A DNA stretch of 47,911 bases from Synechocystis salina LEGE 00031 (lineage in GTDB: Bacteria > Cyanobacteriota > Cyanobacteriia > Cyanobacteriales > Microcystaceae), in NCBI RefSeq assembly GCF_015207985.1, contig NZ_JADEVV010000033.1, positions 1 to 47,911 on the forward strand. The letters are read 5' to 3'. How positions within the stretch are numbered: the stretch's first letter is position 1; every line of letters begins with the position of its first letter. Under the pieces are notes generated by a model. The model did no database searches. It was not told where the DNA came from and was given only the letters and a program-made list of their open reading frames with translations. This document shows, one piece after another, positions 30,447 to 40,358 of the stretch. Position numbers and translations under genes: made by a program.

Positions 30447-33278
30447 TTAGTCGGCCATGATGACCCGATTGCGGCCGGCGTCCTTAGCTTGGTAGAGGGC
30501 CCTATCTGCGGCTTGAATGATGTTGGCCATGGTTTGTCCGTGGTCAGGATAACAGGCTACCCCCAGGGAAACGGTCAATGTGCCCAGTTGTCTGCCTTTG
30601 TAATCTACTGCCATGGTGGCGATCGCCTGACGGAGGGATTCCGCTTTAACTAGGGTATCTTCCATGGAGGTTTGGGGCAAAACAATGGTCATTTCCTCCC
30701 CACCGTATCGACAGGCAATGTCAGAACCACGAATGTTACTTTGCAGAATGCGCCCAATAACTTTCAGCACATGATCTCCAGCGTCGTGTCCCAGTTGATC
30801 ATTGAACTGTTTGAAATGGTCAATGTCCCCCATAATCACCCCGATGGAATAGTTATAGCGCCGGGCCCGACCAATCTCCTGCAGAAAAAACTGTTCTAGG
30901 TAACGGCGGTTAAATAGCCCTGTGAGTGGATCTCGTATGCTCTGATTTTCTAGCCTTTCCCGCAATTTGATATTGGCGATCGCCAGACTAACCTGTTCGG
31001 CGATGGTTTTAGCTAACTGTTGTTGTTCCAGGTTAATTGTCCCGGCTCGCTGACTACAGAGATTCAGTAAACCAAGGGTTTCCCCCTGGGCAACCAGAGG
31101 AATGCAGAGACTTTCCTGGGTGGAATATTGGTCATCGAGATGATTACAAAACAAATCGTGTTGGTCTTGCCCCACCCAATGAACCTGACCCCGCCGCAGA
31201 GCCCAACAGTCAACGCTATTAAACACCGGCTGGGAACAGGGGAAAGCTCCCCAGGTTTTGGCCAGTTCAAAATAATTGGCCGTGGAATCAAAAATGAAAA
31301 TTGCTCCGGCAACATCTGGGAAAAGTGGTTTAGCCAGGGCAGCCACACTGGCACAGGCATCTTCCACTACTACACAGGACTGTAAATACTCATTCAGGGT
31401 GGAAAGCAATTCCATTTCTTGATTGCGGCGCTTAAGCTCCTCCAGTCGTTCCTGTAATTGTTCATTGACTTGGTAGAGTTTTTCTTCGCTTTTGGCCAAG
31501 GCTTGGGTTCTTTCCATTACCCTCTGCTCCAGTTCAACATTGAGCTTTTCCAATTCCGCTTCTACCCTTTCCCGCTGGCGGAGAGCTTGTTTTTGTTGCT
31601 TTATGTCCACCACCACACAAATAGTCAAATCAGTATTCCCCTCAAAGGGAGCTGCCCCCACCAAAACCGGGACAGTGTGGCCATCCTTGTGATAGTACTC
31701 CTTTTCCCAGGGCTTAGTGAGGCCGTATTTTTGCAAATTTTCCACGGCTTCCATATCTTTAGCCCGGTGTTCTGCTGGAGTAAGGGCATCCCAGCGGATT
31801 AAACCCGCTTCTAGTTCCTTGCGGCTGTAGCCCAGCATATTCAATAGACAATTGTTAGCCTCGGCTACTTCACCGCTGAGACTGGCAAACATGATGCCGA
31901 CAATGTCCGACTCAAACACTTTCCGAAAACGAGACTCACTATTTTGTAGGGCAATTTCTGCTTCTTTTTGCTTGGTAATATCCATGGCAACGCCCTGGAG
32001 CCCAATTACCTCTCCCGTTAGGTTAAATAAAGCTTCGGTTTTTGCCCAAATCCAGCCCTGACTGCCATCGGTCCGGCAAAAACGATAGGCTGACTCCTGG
32101 GTTTGCCCAGTTTGTAAGACATACTCCACTATTTCCCCATAGCGTTGGCGATCGTCGGGGTGGATGAGTTGTTCTAGCTCTTGATAGCTGGGAGCACCCT
32201 GTTGGGGATCGCGCCCGAACATTTGAAAAATTTCCTCTGACCAATTAATTTTGCCGGAACGTAAATCGAATTTCCAGCGACCTAATTTAGCTAATTTTTG
32301 GGTTTCTATAAGTTCTGTTTCCCGTTGCCGCAATTGATCTTCGGCTAATTTCCGGTCTGTAATATCTATTCCCGAGGTTACGAATTCAATCAGATTGCCT
32401 TCTTTGTCAAAAATAGGCTTATTGGTCCAGGCTATCCAGGCCCGATCTCCATTTTTTTTAATATTTTCATTTTCGGTGGATTGATACTTTTCGGGATTTT
32501 GGATGATATCTGCGATGTAGGCCTCTAAATCACGCCCAGAGCTACTGACTAGGGGCACAATGGTCTCGAAAACTGACTTCCCAACCATTTCTTCGGCGCT
32601 AAAGCCAAAAAAATCCTGGGCATATTGGTTAGCAAAAGTAATTGTCCCTGCCGGTGACCAACGACCCACAATGGTATTGAGGGACTCCACTAGGGTGCGA
32701 TATTTTTCTTCACTCGCTTCTAATACACGGCGAGCTTCTTGGCGGTCATTAATGTCAATGCAATAACCCATATAGCCGAGAAATTTTCCATCCGGGGCAA
32801 AACGGGGCACTCCATTCTCCAACAACCAATGGTATTCTCCCTGTCGGTTCCGCAGACGATACTCCATGGTGTAGGGCTGCCGAGCGTCAAAAGCTTTGAC
32901 GTAGGTTTGTAGGCAGTGGTCAAAATCTTCGGGATGTATCCCCTCTGTCCAGCCATTACCCTGTTCCTGCTGGAGGGTGCGGCCGGTGAAGTCGAGCCAA
33001 GATTGATTGAAATACAAACAGCCTTTGTCCAAACCAGCGATACAAATTAGCACGGGGGCGTTATCCACCAAGCTGAGAAATTGTTCTTCACTCTCTTGGA
33101 GGATGGCCGCTAAGGACTGGTCTGGGTCAGAGCGGCCATCGTCATTGACTGCCATCGTCGGTTGGTTGGGGTGAAAAAAAGTTTTCAACACCTGCTGGGA
33201 CTTAAGGGCAGCTAATTCCGCCCTCAAAGTCTGCAACTCCGCCATTAACGAACCTACGTCTGGACTGTCATCAGCCAT
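30447..33278 (-). CDS. Diguanylate cyclase with four PAS domains and a GAF domain
   Basis: A 943-residue cytoplasmic sensor enzyme, no membrane segment. Order: coiled-coil start (about 8-30); PAS domains at about 60-180, 190-310, 320-440 and 445-560, each ending in a DITDRK/DITKQKE-type PAC motif; a coiled coil (VEAELEKLNVELEQRVMERT) at 565-630; GAF at 630-770; and GGDEF at 780-943. The GGDEF domain has DPLTGLFNRRYLEQFF, and ACRYGGEEMTIVLP at the active site: GGEEM, a variant expected to be active. No I-site RxxD is seen just before it. It likely makes c-di-GMP in response to redox or light ligands of the PAS/GAF modules. No Cys of a bilin-binding GAF is obvious. Confidence 0.9.
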   Translation of the reverse strand: MADDSPDVGSLMAELQTLRAELAALKSQQVLKTFFHPNQPTMAVNDDGRSDPDQSLAAILQESEEQFLSLVDNAPVLICIAGLDKGCLYFNQSWLDFTGRTLQQEQGNGWTEGIHPEDFDHCLQTYVKAFDARQPYTMEYRLRNRQGEYHWLLENGVPRFAPDGKFLGYMGYCIDINDRQEARRVLEASEEKYRTLVESLNTIVGRWSPAGTITFANQYAQDFFGFSAEEMVGKSVFETIVPLVSSSGRDLEAYIADIIQNPEKYQSTENENIKKNGDRAWIAWTNKPIFDKEGNLIEFVTSGIDITDRKLAEDQLRQRETELIETQKLAKLGRWKFDLRSGKINWSEEIFQMFGRDPQQGAPSYQELEQLIHPDDRQRYGEIVEYVLQTGQTQESAYRFCRTDGSQGWIWAKTEALFNLTGEVIGLQGVAMDITKQKEAEIALQNSESRFRKVFESDIVGIMFASLSGEVAEANNCLLNMLGYSRKELEAGLIRWDALTPAEHRAKDMEAVENLQKYGLTKPWEKEYYHKDGHTVPVLVGAAPFEGNTDLTICVVVDIKQQKQALRQRERVEAELEKLNVELEQRVMERTQALAKSEEKLYQVNEQLQERLEELKRRNQEMELLSTLNEYLQSCVVVEDACASVAALAKPLFPDVAGAIFIFDSTANYFELAKTWGAFPCSQPVFNSVDCWALRRGQVHWVGQDQHDLFCNHLDDQYSTQESLCIPLVAQGETLGLLNLCSQRAGTINLEQQQLAKTIAEQVSLAIANIKLRERLENQSIRDPLTGLFNRRYLEQFFLQEIGRARRYNYSIGVIMGDIDHFKQFNDQLGHDAGDHVLKVIGRILQSNIRGSDIACRYGGEEMTIVLPQTSMEDTLVKAESLRQAIATMAVDYKGRQLGTLTVSLGVACYPDHGQTMANIIQAADRALYQAKDAGRNRVIMAD

Positions 33279-33650
33279 ATAATTCCATAATTTCTAGGCG
33301 ATCGCCATTTTCTGCCGTTGCTACTATCGGTTACTGTCCGCCGTTAATCTGGGCAAATGGGGCAAATGGAATGAGTAGTCATGCACCCCAGTCTAATCAG
33401 CAGTCCCTACCCTTTCAGAATAACAGAAACTTATGAAGTTGTTTGAAAGCCCTCTGTCCTCCAAGTTTGGCGGCAAATTAGGGGAAAGTCCTCCTTATTA
33501 GAGAATTTAGGCAATAAATTAAAACTTTGCCCCCAGCCTCTTGGTGGCTTGCCGGGACGAGGCTACGTCTCCTGGCGGCAGTTGGGTTAGAATCGGGGGA
33601 ATTGTCTGTTGAGGGGAATTAACCCCTAATATTTCCCATTTGAGAAAGTT
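33279..33650. promoter_or_regulatory. Divergent promoter region between the GGDEF gene and rseP
   Basis: No gene in these 372 bp. It holds one HIP1 site (33,298), a short repeat GGGCAAAT twice (about 33,352-33,370), and a perfect inverted repeat AGGGG-AATTAA-CCCCT at 33,612-33,627, 23 bp before the rseP start, which could be an operator or hairpin in its leader. Promoter boxes are not clear enough to call. Confidence 0.4.
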
Positions 33651-34751
33651 ATGTCAGTTTTAGCGGCGTTGGCGGCGATCGGAGTACTTGCATTATTAAT
33701 TGCAGTGCATGAGTTGGGGCACTTTGCGGCCGCTCGTTTACAGGGCATCCATGTAACTCGATTTGCCTTGGGATTTGGGCCACCGCTGTTGAAATATCAG
33801 GGTGCTGAAACGGAATATTCCATCCGAGCCATTCCCCTGGGGGGCTACGTGGCTTTCCCCGATGATGATCCAGACAGTGAAATTCCCGCCGACGATCCCG
33901 ATTTGCTGAAAAATCGCCCCATCCTTGACCGGGCCATTGTGATCAGTGCCGGGGTAATTGCCAATTTAGTTTTTGCTTACTTTCTCCTCATCGGCCAGGT
34001 GAGTACCATTGGTTTTCAGAATATTCAACCTGGTTTGGTCATTCCCCAGGTGGACAGTGCTTCAGCGGCCCAGACGGCCGGGGTGGAGCCGGGGGACATT
34101 GTGCTTTCCCTCCAGGGCAAGGCTTTACCGGGTTTTCCCGATGCCACTACGCAGTTTATCGACATTGTGCGGCGATCGCCGTCGGTGCCTATCACATTGG
34201 AAGTGCAACGGGGAGAGGAGACTAAAACCCTAACCATTACCCCCAGTCAAGATGCTGAAGGTCACGGTAAAATTGGTGTCGCTTTGTTGCCCAATGTGGA
34301 AACCAAACGCGCCGCTAATCCCATCGAAGCTTTAACCTATAGCGCTGAAGCCTTTGAACGGATTGTGAAGCTGACGGGGCAAGGCTTTTGGCAGTTGGCC
34401 AGTAACTTTGCCGACAATGCTTCCCAGGTGGCGGGGCCAGTGAAAATTGTTGAGTATGGCGCTAACATTGCCCGCTCCGATGCTAGTAACCTATTTCAAT
34501 TTGGGGCCCTGATTAGCATTAACCTCGCGGTGATTAATATTCTGCCCCTGCCCGCTTTGGATGGTGGTCAACTGGTGTTTTTGTTGATTGAAGGACTCCT
34601 GGGCAAACCCCTACCGGAAAAGTTCCAGATGGGAGTGATGCAAACGGGATTGGTGCTTCTGCTGAGCTTGGGGGTGTTTTTAATTGTGCGGGATACCCTG
34701 AATTTGACCTTTGTGCAGGAGTTTTTGCCTTCCTTTACGGGCTATGAGTAG
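33651..34751 (+). CDS. rseP: RIP/site-2 metalloprotease RseP-like
   Basis: A 366-residue intramembrane zinc metalloprotease. Transmembrane helix 1 carries the HELGH motif (residues 20-24, LIAVHELGHFAAAR). A conserved FALGFGPPLLKYQ-type and IPLGGYVAFPDD beta-hairpin follows. Residues about 120-215 are a PDZ domain (VDSASAAQTAGVEPGDIVLSLQG), and the third zinc ligand is in INILPLPALDGGQL near residue 303. Four transmembrane segments total. Such proteases release membrane-bound regulators, e.g. anti-sigma factors. The last 8 bp overlap the nth start (ATGAGTAG), indicating coupling. Confidence 0.92.
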   Translation: MSVLAALAAIGVLALLIAVHELGHFAAARLQGIHVTRFALGFGPPLLKYQGAETEYSIRAIPLGGYVAFPDDDPDSEIPADDPDLLKNRPILDRAIVISAGVIANLVFAYFLLIGQVSTIGFQNIQPGLVIPQVDSASAAQTAGVEPGDIVLSLQGKALPGFPDATTQFIDIVRRSPSVPITLEVQRGEETKTLTITPSQDAEGHGKIGVALLPNVETKRAANPIEALTYSAEAFERIVKLTGQGFWQLASNFADNASQVAGPVKIVEYGANIARSDASNLFQFGALISINLAVINILPLPALDGGQLVFLLIEGLLGKPLPEKFQMGVMQTGLVLLLSLGVFLIVRDTLNLTFVQEFLPSFTGYE

Positions 34752-35403
34752 TTTGTTACGAAAAATGGCCAGTAAAAAACAACGGGCAACGGAAATTCTG
34801 CTCATTCTCAAAAGGCTCTACCCCGGTGCCACCTGTAGCTTGGATTATCAAACTCCAGTGCAACTTTTGGTGGCCACCATCCTTTCGGCCCAATGCACCG
34901 ATGAACGGGTCAATAAGGTTACCCCGGCCCTGTTTCAACGTTATCCCGACGCAGCGGCCCTGGCCTACGGCGATCGCCAGGAGATTGAAGAATTAATCCA
35001 TTCCACCGGCTTTTTCCGCAATAAAGCTAAAAATATCCAGGGAGCTTGCCGCAAAATTGTCGAGGAATTTGACGGGGAAGTACCCCAACGGATGGAAGAG
35101 TTATTGACCCTGCCCGGGGTGGCCCGCAAAACGGCCAATGTAGTGTTAGCCCACGCCTTCGGTATCCTCGCTGGGGTAACGGTGGACACCCACGTTAAAC
35201 GCCTCAGTCAACGGTTGGGGTTAACCAAAGCAACCGATCCCATTCGCATTGAGCGGGATTTAATGAAACTGATTCCCCAGCCAGATTGGGAAAATTTTTC
35301 CATCCACATCATCTACCATGGTCGGGCGGTGTGTGCTGCCCGCAAACCCCTCTGTGGGGAGTGTCAATTAGCCCATCTTTGTCCTAGTGTTCAAGCAGGT
35401 TGA
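34744..35403 (+). CDS. nth: Endonuclease III (DNA glycosylase/AP lyase)
   Basis: A 219-residue base-excision repair enzyme for oxidised pyrimidines. The start is at ATG 34744 overlapping the rseP stop; the frame also continues upstream in rseP, but MSSLLRKMASKKQRATEIL fits the family start. The helix-hairpin-helix is LPGVARKTANVVLAHAFG, with the catalytic Lys in ARKTA; the catalytic Asp is in VDTHVKRLSQRLG. The C-terminal 4Fe-4S motif is C-x6-C-x2-C-x5-C (CAARKPLCGECQLAHLC). Both key residues and all four ligands are present. Co-transcribed with rseP. Confidence 0.95.
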   Translation: MSSLLRKMASKKQRATEILLILKRLYPGATCSLDYQTPVQLLVATILSAQCTDERVNKVTPALFQRYPDAAALAYGDRQEIEELIHSTGFFRNKAKNIQGACRKIVEEFDGEVPQRMEELLTLPGVARKTANVVLAHAFGILAGVTVDTHVKRLSQRLGLTKATDPIRIERDLMKLIPQPDWENFSIHIIYHGRAVCAARKPLCGECQLAHLCPSVQAG

Positions 35404-35476
35404 AATCTGCGACGGTTCAGGATAGAAGTTGGAATCGGTTTGCCAAGTCTTCCCCCAACTTTTCCATAGGGGCATT

Positions 35477-35515
35477 ATCATTCTTCTATCTTCCCTTTTC
35501 TGATAGAAGAGCGAT
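35477..35515. repeat. Intact copy of the dispersed hairpin repeat
   Basis: Arms ATCATTCTTCTATC (35477-35490) and GATAGAAGAGCGAT (35502-35515) flank loop TTCCCTTTTCT. Nine contiguous base pairs near the loop, then one mismatch, one wobble and three more pairs. The reverse complement matches, with few changes, the site split by ISY100 at 1052-2040. It sits in the 203-bp gap between nth and the acetyltransferase gene, both of which end facing it, so it could also work as a bidirectional terminator. Confidence 0.7.
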
Positions 35516-35606
35516 ATACCATCAAAATATACTTTGCCGAGCCCTTTGTTTATATCGTTAAACGCTCATTGCTAGTCCCACATAACTGACTTGAAATTCT
35601 AAAATT

Positions 35607-36128
35607 TCAGAGGGGGCGTTCCATAATCCAAGTTGTGCCGATAGCATTACCCACCGGATAGGGCACTTCTCCTTTTTTTTGAAATTGCCAACGCCGGTAA
35701 AAGGCGATCGCCGAAGTATTGTGATCCCACACTTTTAGCCAAACGCTGGCAAAGGCTTGAGCTTGGGCTAAATCCAAACAGGCCTGCATCAATTGATTGC
35801 CTAACCCTTGATGTTGCCATGTCGTCAGTAAATAAAGACGAACTAATTCGACGGTGGGGGTTGCCAATTCAGTCTCCATAGTAGGTGCTGAATGATCAAA
35901 CAGATGGACATATCCAACTAATTCCCCTTGAGATTCTGCTACTAACAACCATTGCCGATCATCTGCTAGGATTTCTTGTACTTTTTCAGGATTAAAGGTT
36001 TGGGCTAGATAGGCCTCCAAATCAGCGGAAGCGGTGGCCTTACCATAGGTATCTTGAAAGGTCGTTGCCGCTAATTGAGCCAAGCTTGTTGCATCATCAA
36101 TGGTCGCTGGTCGAATCATTAAGGTCAT
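35607..36128 (-). CDS. GNAT-family N-acetyltransferase
   Basis: A 173-residue acetyltransferase. GNAT motifs in order: MIRPATIDDATSLAQLAATTFQDTYG (N-terminal helix), WLLVAESQGELVGYVHLFDH (beta strands), ELVRLYLLTTWQHQGLGNQLMQACLD with the acetyl-CoA loop Q-x-x-G-L-G (QHQGLG), and WLKVWDHNTSAIAFYRRWQFQKKGE. Close in style to RimI/spermidine acetyltransferase-like proteins; the substrate is not predictable. Met4 is an alternative start. Monocistronic: 532 bp separate it from divergent fusA. Confidence 0.85.
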   Translation of the reverse strand: MTLMIRPATIDDATSLAQLAATTFQDTYGKATASADLEAYLAQTFNPEKVQEILADDRQWLLVAESQGELVGYVHLFDHSAPTMETELATPTVELVRLYLLTTWQHQGLGNQLMQACLDLAQAQAFASVWLKVWDHNTSAIAFYRRWQFQKKGEVPYPVGNAIGTTWIMERPL

Positions 36129-36197
36129 AAATTTAGCAAAGATTTTTGTTAGGAGTTGACTGACAATTGGGTCTTTAAATTACATACAAACCAGCGT

Positions 36198-36338
36198 CTA
36201 AATCGTGACTAGGTAGGATTTCTTTGCTACTTTTAACGCATTCGGGGCAACCCCTACCAATCCCGAGACGGCGTTGCCCAACTCATTGAGCAAATTCCTT
36301 GCCCTGTCTAATTTTGCTTCCACATCCATATCCATCAT
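36198..36338 (-). CDS. Possible 46-residue protein or gene remnant
   Basis: The frame from ATG 36338 to TAG 36198-36200 reads MMDMDVEAKLDRARNLLNEL, then GNAVSGLVGVAPNALKVAKK. Upstream codons in frame (NLGQALTGER) are also protein-like, back to a TAA near 36,400. This suggests the tail of a larger decayed gene rather than a complete small one. No family recognised. The rest of the 36,129-36,660 gap shows only a HIP1 site at about 36,444 and the fusA leader. Confidence 0.3.
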   Translation of the reverse strand: MMDMDVEAKLDRARNLLNELGNAVSGLVGVAPNALKVAKKSYLVTI

Positions 36339-36660
36339 GCGCTCACCGGTGAGGGCTTGACCCAGATTCAACCGAATTTGCTGATCAGGATAAATCAGGT
36401 TTTAAGGAAAAACATCTTTGGTACATATTTTTTGTGAAGTTCGGCGATCGCCTTCTCGCCCTGGGGACTCCGTTGGGGCACATATAATTTACAATTGTTA
36501 CAATTGTGGCTGTTTCAAATAGGCCTCTCCTTTGGCCTGTCGTTGTGGCATAAAGTCTAGCTAAGGCCCAGAACCCCGACCGGCAAACAACACGACCCCA
36601 TAACCTATACATCCAACCGCCCCTTTGTTTGCTGTTGGCTAAATTTACACGTAAATTCCT

Positions 36661-38748
36661 ATGGAAAAAGATCTCACTCGTTACCGCAATATTGGTATTT
36701 TCGCCCACGTAGATGCGGGTAAAACCACCACCACCGAACGGATTTTGAAGTTAACCGGGAGAATCCACAAGCTCGGCGAGGTACACGAAGGCGAATCCAC
36801 CATGGACTTCATGGATCAGGAAGCGGAGCGGGGTATCACTATCCAATCGGCGGCCACTAGTTGCTTTTGGAAAGAACACCAATTAAATATTATTGACACC
36901 CCTGGTCACGTAGACTTCACCATCGAAGTGTACCGCTCCCTCAAAGTGCTGGATGGCGGTGTGGGAGTATTCTGTGGTTCCGGCGGTGTGGAGCCCCAAT
37001 CGGAAACCAACTGGCGTTATGCAAACGATTCTAAAGTTTCCCGTTTAATCTACATCAACAAGCTTGACCGGACCGGGGCAGATTTCTACCGGGTAGTTAA
37101 GCAGGTGGAAAACGTACTGGGGGCCAAACCCCTGGTGATGACCCTCCCCATCGGTACGGAAAATGATTTCGTCGGCGTGGTAGATATCCTGACGGAAAAA
37201 GCCTACATTTGGGATGACTCCGGCGATCCAGAAAAATATGAAATCACCGATGTGCCCGCCGATATGGTGGATGATGTGGCCACCTACCGGGAAATGATGA
37301 TCGAAACGGCGGTGGAACAGGACGATGACTTGATGGAAAAATACCTGGAAGGGGAAGAAATCAGCATCGACGACCTCAAACGGTGTATCCGCACTGGCAC
37401 CCGTAAGCTAGATTTTTTCCCTACCTATGGTGGTTCCTCCTTCAAAAATAAAGGGGTACAACTGGTGCTAGATGCGGTGGTGGACTACCTGCCCAACCCG
37501 AAGGAAGTACCTCCCCAACCGGAAGTGGATCTAGAAGGGGAAGAAACCGGCAGTTTTGCCATTGTTGACCCAGAAGCTCCCCTGCGGGCCTTGGCGTTCA
37601 AAATTATGGATGACCGTTTCGGCGCTCTTACCTTCACCCGGATCTATTCCGGCACCCTGAGCAAAGGGGACACCGTGCTCAACACCGCCACCGGCAAAAC
37701 AGAACGCATTGGCCGCTTGGTGGAAATGCACGCCGATTCCCGGGAAGAAATTGAGTCTGCCCAGGCTGGGGACATTGTGGCGATCGTGGGTATGAAAAAC
37801 GTGCAAACAGGCCACACCCTCTGTGACCCGAAAAATCCAGCGACGTTGGAACCCATGGTCTTCCCCGACCCCGTAATCTCCATTGCCATTAAACCCAAGA
37901 AAAAAGGCATGGACGAAAAATTGGGCATGGCCCTGAGCAAAATGGTGCAGGAAGACCCATCCTTCCAGGTGGAAACCGACGAAGAAAGCGGTGAAACCAT
38001 TATTAAAGGGATGGGAGAACTGCACTTGGATATCAAAATGGATATTCTCAAGCGCACCCACGGCGTCGAAGTGGAAATGGGTAAACCCCAGGTGGCCTAC
38101 CGGGAATCCATCACCCAACAAATATCCGACACCTATGTCCACAAGAAACAGTCCGGTGGTTCTGGTCAGTACGCCAAAATTGATTACACCGTGGAGCCTG
38201 GGGAACCCGGTTCTGGCTTCCAATTTGAGTCCAAAGTAACCGGCGGTAACGTGCCCCGGGAATACTGGCCGGCGGTACAAAAAGGCTTTGACCAGAGTGT
38301 GGTTAAAGGAGTATTGGCGGGCTATCCCGTGGTGGACCTGAAAGTTACCCTCACCGATGGTGGCTTCCACCCTGTAGACTCATCGGCGATCGCCTTTGAA
38401 ATCGCAGCCAAAGCTGGTTATCGTCAGAGCTTACCCAAAGCTAAACCCCAAATTTTGGAACCGATCATGGCGGTGGATGTATTCACCCCAGAAGATCATA
38501 TGGGGGATGTCATCGGTGATTTAAACCGTCGTCGGGGCATGATCAAATCCCAAGAAACCGGCGTGATGGGGGTACGGGTAAAAGCTGATGTGCCTTTGAG
38601 TGAAATGTTCGGCTACATTGGCGACCTACGCACCATGACTTCCGGTCGGGGTCAGTTCTCCATGGTGTTTGATCATTACGCTCCCTGTCCCACCAACGTG
38701 GCCGAGGAAGTGATCAAAGAAGCCAAGGAACGGCAAGCCGCCGCCTAG
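36661..38748 (+). CDS. fusA: Translation elongation factor EF-G (stand-alone copy)
   Basis: A 695-residue EF-G. GTPase motifs: [15 protein letters not shown] (P-loop), RGITIQSA (switch I), DTPGHVDF and NKLD; domains II-V follow to the C-terminus, with MKVNI-type domain V text [18 protein letters not shown]. It has Cys105 (VGVFCGSGG) and Cys242 (LKRCIRTG), the pair reported to form the disulfide that inactivates Synechocystis EF-G under oxidative stress (protein Slr1463), so this is the redox-sensitive EF-G. It is not in an rpsL-rpsG-tufA operon, unlike the other cyanobacterial fus. A clean rho-independent terminator follows 36 bp after the stop. Confidence 0.95.
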   Translation: MEKDLTRYRNIGIFAHVDAGKTTTTERILKLTGRIHKLGEVHEGESTMDFMDQEAERGITIQSAATSCFWKEHQLNIIDTPGHVDFTIEVYRSLKVLDGGVGVFCGSGGVEPQSETNWRYANDSKVSRLIYINKLDRTGADFYRVVKQVENVLGAKPLVMTLPIGTENDFVGVVDILTEKAYIWDDSGDPEKYEITDVPADMVDDVATYREMMIETAVEQDDDLMEKYLEGEEISIDDLKRCIRTGTRKLDFFPTYGGSSFKNKGVQLVLDAVVDYLPNPKEVPPQPEVDLEGEETGSFAIVDPEAPLRALAFKIMDDRFGALTFTRIYSGTLSKGDTVLNTATGKTERIGRLVEMHADSREEIESAQAGDIVAIVGMKNVQTGHTLCDPKNPATLEPMVFPDPVISIAIKPKKKGMDEKLGMALSKMVQEDPSFQVETDEESGETIIKGMGELHLDIKMDILKRTHGVEVEMGKPQVAYRESITQQISDTYVHKKQSGGSGQYAKIDYTVEPGEPGSGFQFESKVTGGNVPREYWPAVQKGFDQSVVKGVLAGYPVVDLKVTLTDGGFHPVDSSAIAFEIAAKAGYRQSLPKAKPQILEPIMAVDVFTPEDHMGDVIGDLNRRRGMIKSQETGVMGVRVKADVPLSEMFGYIGDLRTMTSGRGQFSMVFDHYAPCPTNVAEEVIKEAKERQAAA

Positions 38749-38783
38749 TCCAATATGTGACTTTGACTGTCCTAAAATATTCT

Positions 38784-38808
38784 GCCCCCATTGTTGGGGG
38801 CTTTTTTT
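38784..38808 (+). terminator. Rho-independent terminator after fusA
   Basis: GCCCCCA-ttgt-TGGGGGC hairpin at 38784-38801 (perfect 7-bp GC-rich stem) followed by seven T (38802-38808). It ends the fusA transcript before the radical-SAM gene. Confidence 0.9.
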
Positions 38809-38936
38809 GTGCAATTTTTGCTTTCCCTACCATCGTGTACCATGGCCAAAGAGCCAAAGGCCTTTTGCAAGGGGGCAAAGACTGAATTCCCTGGAGCAAA
38901 ATGCTGTTACTGGTTGCTTAATTTCAACTTTTTTCG

Positions 38937-39734
38937 ATGAACGTAATTTTCCCCACGGTGTATGGTCCAGTAGTTTCCTGGCGCTATGGCCGTTCCCTCG
39001 GCATCGATCCCATTGGGGCAATCTCCACCTGTTCCTTTAACTGCGTTTACTGTCAACTGGGGGAAATTGAACATCTCAGCGGCGATCGCCAGATTTTTGT
39101 TGACACTGCCGACATTTTGGTGGAACTGGATAAATTTGCGCCTTGGCAAGTGGATGTAGTTACCCTGAGCGGGAGCGGAGAGCCAACCCTTGCCAAAAAC
39201 TTGGGTGAAATTATCCAGGGCATTAAAACCCTAACTGGTAGACTAACCCTGGTACTTACCAATGCCACATTGTTAAATGATGCCCAGGTAAGGAAGGAAC
39301 TATCCCTAGCAGATAAGGTTTCCGTCAAGCTAGATGGACTGTGGCCAACCCAGTTGCAAAAAATTAACCGACCGATCGCCGACGTTAGCCTAGAAGGAAT
39401 TTTGACCGGCATTAAAGCCTTTCAACAGCAATTTACGGGGGAATTGTCGGTGCAAACCATGGTGCTACAACCCTGGGACCAGGCCGCCGAACATCGTTAC
39501 TTAGAACTATTGTCCGTAATTAAACCCCGGGAGGTACAACTCAATACCCCCACCAGACCCAAACCCCTCCAACGGGAACTGGAAGGCCGGGGCAATCACA
39601 CTGGTAATCCCTACGGCGATCGGCCTGTGACTCAAATTAAATGTGTTGATGGTCAGACCCTACAAAATTTAGCCCAAAAAATAAGCGGGACTACCGGCAT
39701 TATCGTCCGTTGTGCCCCCCTAAAGGTTTTCTAG
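38937..39734 (+). CDS. Radical SAM protein
   Basis: A 265-residue radical-SAM enzyme. The 4Fe-4S-binding CX3CX2C motif is in ISTCSFNCVYCQLG (Cys32, Cys36, Cys39), followed by VTLSGSGEPTLAKN, the GGE-like SAM-binding element, and KVSVKLDGLW with later TIM-barrel strands. The MNVIFPTVYGPVVSWRYGRS N-terminus is typical of the COG0731-like cyanobacterial and archaeal Fe-S oxidoreductases; the reaction is unknown. It starts 189 bp after fusA and beyond its terminator, so it has its own promoter. Confidence 0.85.
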   Translation: MNVIFPTVYGPVVSWRYGRSLGIDPIGAISTCSFNCVYCQLGEIEHLSGDRQIFVDTADILVELDKFAPWQVDVVTLSGSGEPTLAKNLGEIIQGIKTLTGRLTLVLTNATLLNDAQVRKELSLADKVSVKLDGLWPTQLQKINRPIADVSLEGILTGIKAFQQQFTGELSVQTMVLQPWDQAAEHRYLELLSVIKPREVQLNTPTRPKPLQRELEGRGNHTGNPYGDRPVTQIKCVDGQTLQNLAQKISGTTGIIVRCAPLKVF

Positions 39735-39759
39735 ATATTCAGAACAATCTTTCAGTAAA

Positions 39760-40155
39760 TGGAGCCGAGCAGAATTGAACTGCTGTCCAAACTGGGTATT
39801 AACTTTCCGTTCATTCACAGGTTTAGTCCTTCTAGCCCTTGGACGGGGACCATCGATTATCCCTGATGGTGGGATGCTCTAGTCTAAGTCTTGGTTGTTT
39901 AGCTAACTAGAGAAGAGCCAAACAAAGCATCCGTTGGGGTTAACCTCTAATCCTTAACGGAGTCAGAAAAGAAGTAAACGGTCTTTGACAAGAAAATGTA
40001 GCTTTTACAGACTAGGCTGCTACGGCTACCCGTTTGAAGCTGACGATGTTATTCGCAGTTACTTTTTTTTGAGCCTTTGATTTACGAGAGGAGACTCACT
40101 CTCGACCTGCATCACGGGCAAGCTTTCGCCAACCTGTCGAAACCATTGCGGCCCC
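39760..40155 (-). ncRNA. ssrA: tmRNA (transfer-messenger RNA)
   Basis: The 396-nt gene has the tRNA-like ends: 5' GGGGCCGCAATGGTTTCGAC (from 40155) pairs with 3' CGGCTCC plus discriminator A (39760). The acceptor stem is G1-C, G2-C, G3-U, G4-C, C-G, C-G, G-C, and the T-arm is CAGCAGTTCAATTCTGCTC. CCA is not encoded. The tag frame at 40056-40012 reads ANNIVSFKRVAVAA then TAG, the Synechocystis degradation tag; AVAA is recognised by ClpXP/ClpP-type proteases. It rescues stalled ribosomes with SmpB. Confidence 0.97.
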
Positions 40156-40171
40156 TTGTTATGCGTCTTTG

Positions 40172-40201
40172 ATTATAAACCATTCTTCGGGGAAACGGCA
40201 A
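40172..40201 (-). promoter_or_regulatory. Promoter of ssrA
   Basis: Minus strand: -35 TTGCCG (40201-40196), 18-nt spacer, perfect -10 TATAAT (40177-40172). The mature tmRNA 5' end is 16 nt after the -10 box, so a short 5' leader is removed by RNase P. Confidence 0.85.
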
Positions 40202-40358
40202 AAAGGAGCACGGCCAGCTTCAGCCTCTGCCCCAATTATGGCTAACAAGGATGCTTCCTTCCCCAAACTGATTAGATCATTGGTTAGTTCGGGAAGATGG
40301 AACTTAGCCATCAAAAGTCAGGAGTGCATAAACCCCGACGATGACTCTTCAACCTTTC

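Noticed and set aside
36385-36708. 107-residue minus-strand frame overlapping the fusA start
   Set aside because: It overlaps the fusA ribosome site and first codons, has no family resemblance and crosses a normal promoter region.
37531-38370. 279-residue open frame antisense to fusA
   Set aside because: It is the complement of highly conserved EF-G codons with strong third-base bias; His/Phe/Gly-rich text is typical of a shadow frame.
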